Source of the DNA: Lamellibrachia columna
Lineage: Eukaryota; Annelida; Polychaeta; Sabellida; Siboglinidae
Length of the DNA: 64,000 bases
Direction of reading: 5' to 3'
Assembly: GCA_963662155.1 (NCBI GenBank)
Contig: OY759261.1
Span: 41,690,056 to 41,754,055, forward strand
The notes beneath the pieces are model-generated. The model did not search any database, was not told the origin of the DNA, and saw only the letters and a program-made list of their open reading frames with translations. Below are positions 63,640 through 64,000 of this stretch, one piece after another. Both the position numbers and the translations under genes were made by a program. The stretch's first letter is position 1. Every line of letters begins with the position of its first letter.

Positions 63640-64000
63640 GCATGACTAATTTAAATGTGGACATCCTGGCACTGGAACATTTGAGGATACGCAGCTGTAG
63701 ATCGGCCTAATTTAAATATGGACATCCTGGCTCTGGAACATTTGAGGATACGCAGCTGTATATCGGCCTAATTTAAATATGGACATCCTGGCACTGGAAC
63801 ATTTGAGGATACGCAGCTGTAGATCGGCCTAATTTAAATGTGGACATCCTGGCACTGGAACATTTGAGGATACGCAGCTGTAGATCGGCCTAATTTAAAT
63901 ATGGACATCCTGGCACTGGAACATTTGAGGATACGCAGCTGTAGATCGGCCTGGCACTGGAACATTTGAGGATACGCAGCTGTAGATCGGCCTAATTTAA
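63640..64000. repeat. 61-bp tandem array running off the window
   Basis: Unit 'ggcctaatttaaatatggac' followed by 'atcctggcactggaacattt', 'gaggatacgcagctgtagat' and 'c'. About five and a half units; the penultimate one has an internal deletion of 26 bp. It continues past 64,000. Confidence 0.95.

Overview
The window looks like nuclear DNA of a metazoan, most likely a marine invertebrate. It has short protein-coding exons with GT-AG introns and matching phases, several non-LTR retrotransposon families (CR1-like with an esterase ORF1, L2-like, and a type with a C2H2-like tail) and very many micro- and minisatellites. I see nothing prokaryotic, no rRNA, no convincing tRNA and no CRISPR array. The exact phylum cannot be settled from the sequence alone.

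Right half, 39.7-58.3 kb, + strand: one multi-exon gene can be followed from an ATG to a stop across 17 coding exons. Every intron is GT-AG and all phases agree (2,799 coding bases, 932 codons plus stop). It encodes a nephrocystin-3-like protein: an N-terminal MGCNAS myristoylation-type motif, a reduced DUF4062-like segment, a P-loop/NACHT-like NTPase (Walker A GFPGAGKS, Walker B VVLIDAL), a winged-helix-like region and a C-terminal TPR-like helical region. Exon 15 carries an in-frame TAA, so the assembled allele predicts a protein of 793 residues. The acceptor of exon 13 sits at the end of eight 39-bp repeats, each holding a complete 3' splice-site module. Intron 4 contains a nearly full-length antisense CR1-like element and a 1.3 kb pyrimidine minisatellite.

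Relics of the same gene family lie at 0.1-0.6 kb (3' end), 3.1-3.4 kb and 5.0-5.4 kb (P-loop exon) and 62.2-62.8 kb (exon 12, ending in a 50-bp-arm palindrome). The locus therefore belonged to a tandem gene cluster.

Left half, 6-20.6 kb: a large imperfect inverted duplication centred near 14 kb carries two divergent copies of a different gene, a receptor with an LDL-receptor class A exon, a transmembrane exon and a cytoplasmic tail with PPxY motifs. Exon phases match throughout copy A (minus strand). Copy B (plus strand) keeps the transmembrane and tail exons. A third transmembrane exon with five 21-bp heptad repeats lies at 31.7 kb behind a CR1 insertion, and a truncated LDLa exon lies at 38.2 kb. 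A foldback palindrome precedes the transmembrane-exon acceptor in all three copies.

The rest is LINE relics (1.0-4.2, 10.2-13.0, 15.2-16.4, 17.5, 25.7-29.2, 29.8-31.7, 31.9-32.9 and 44.8-48.7 kb), dispersed repeats and tandem arrays. A recurrent theme is tandem amplification that starts inside coding sequence: the reverse-transcriptase [10 protein letters not shown] box (71 bp x 33 and 50 bp x 5), a LINE C-terminus (58 bp x 9), a transmembrane exon (21 bp x 5) and a splice acceptor (39 bp x 8).
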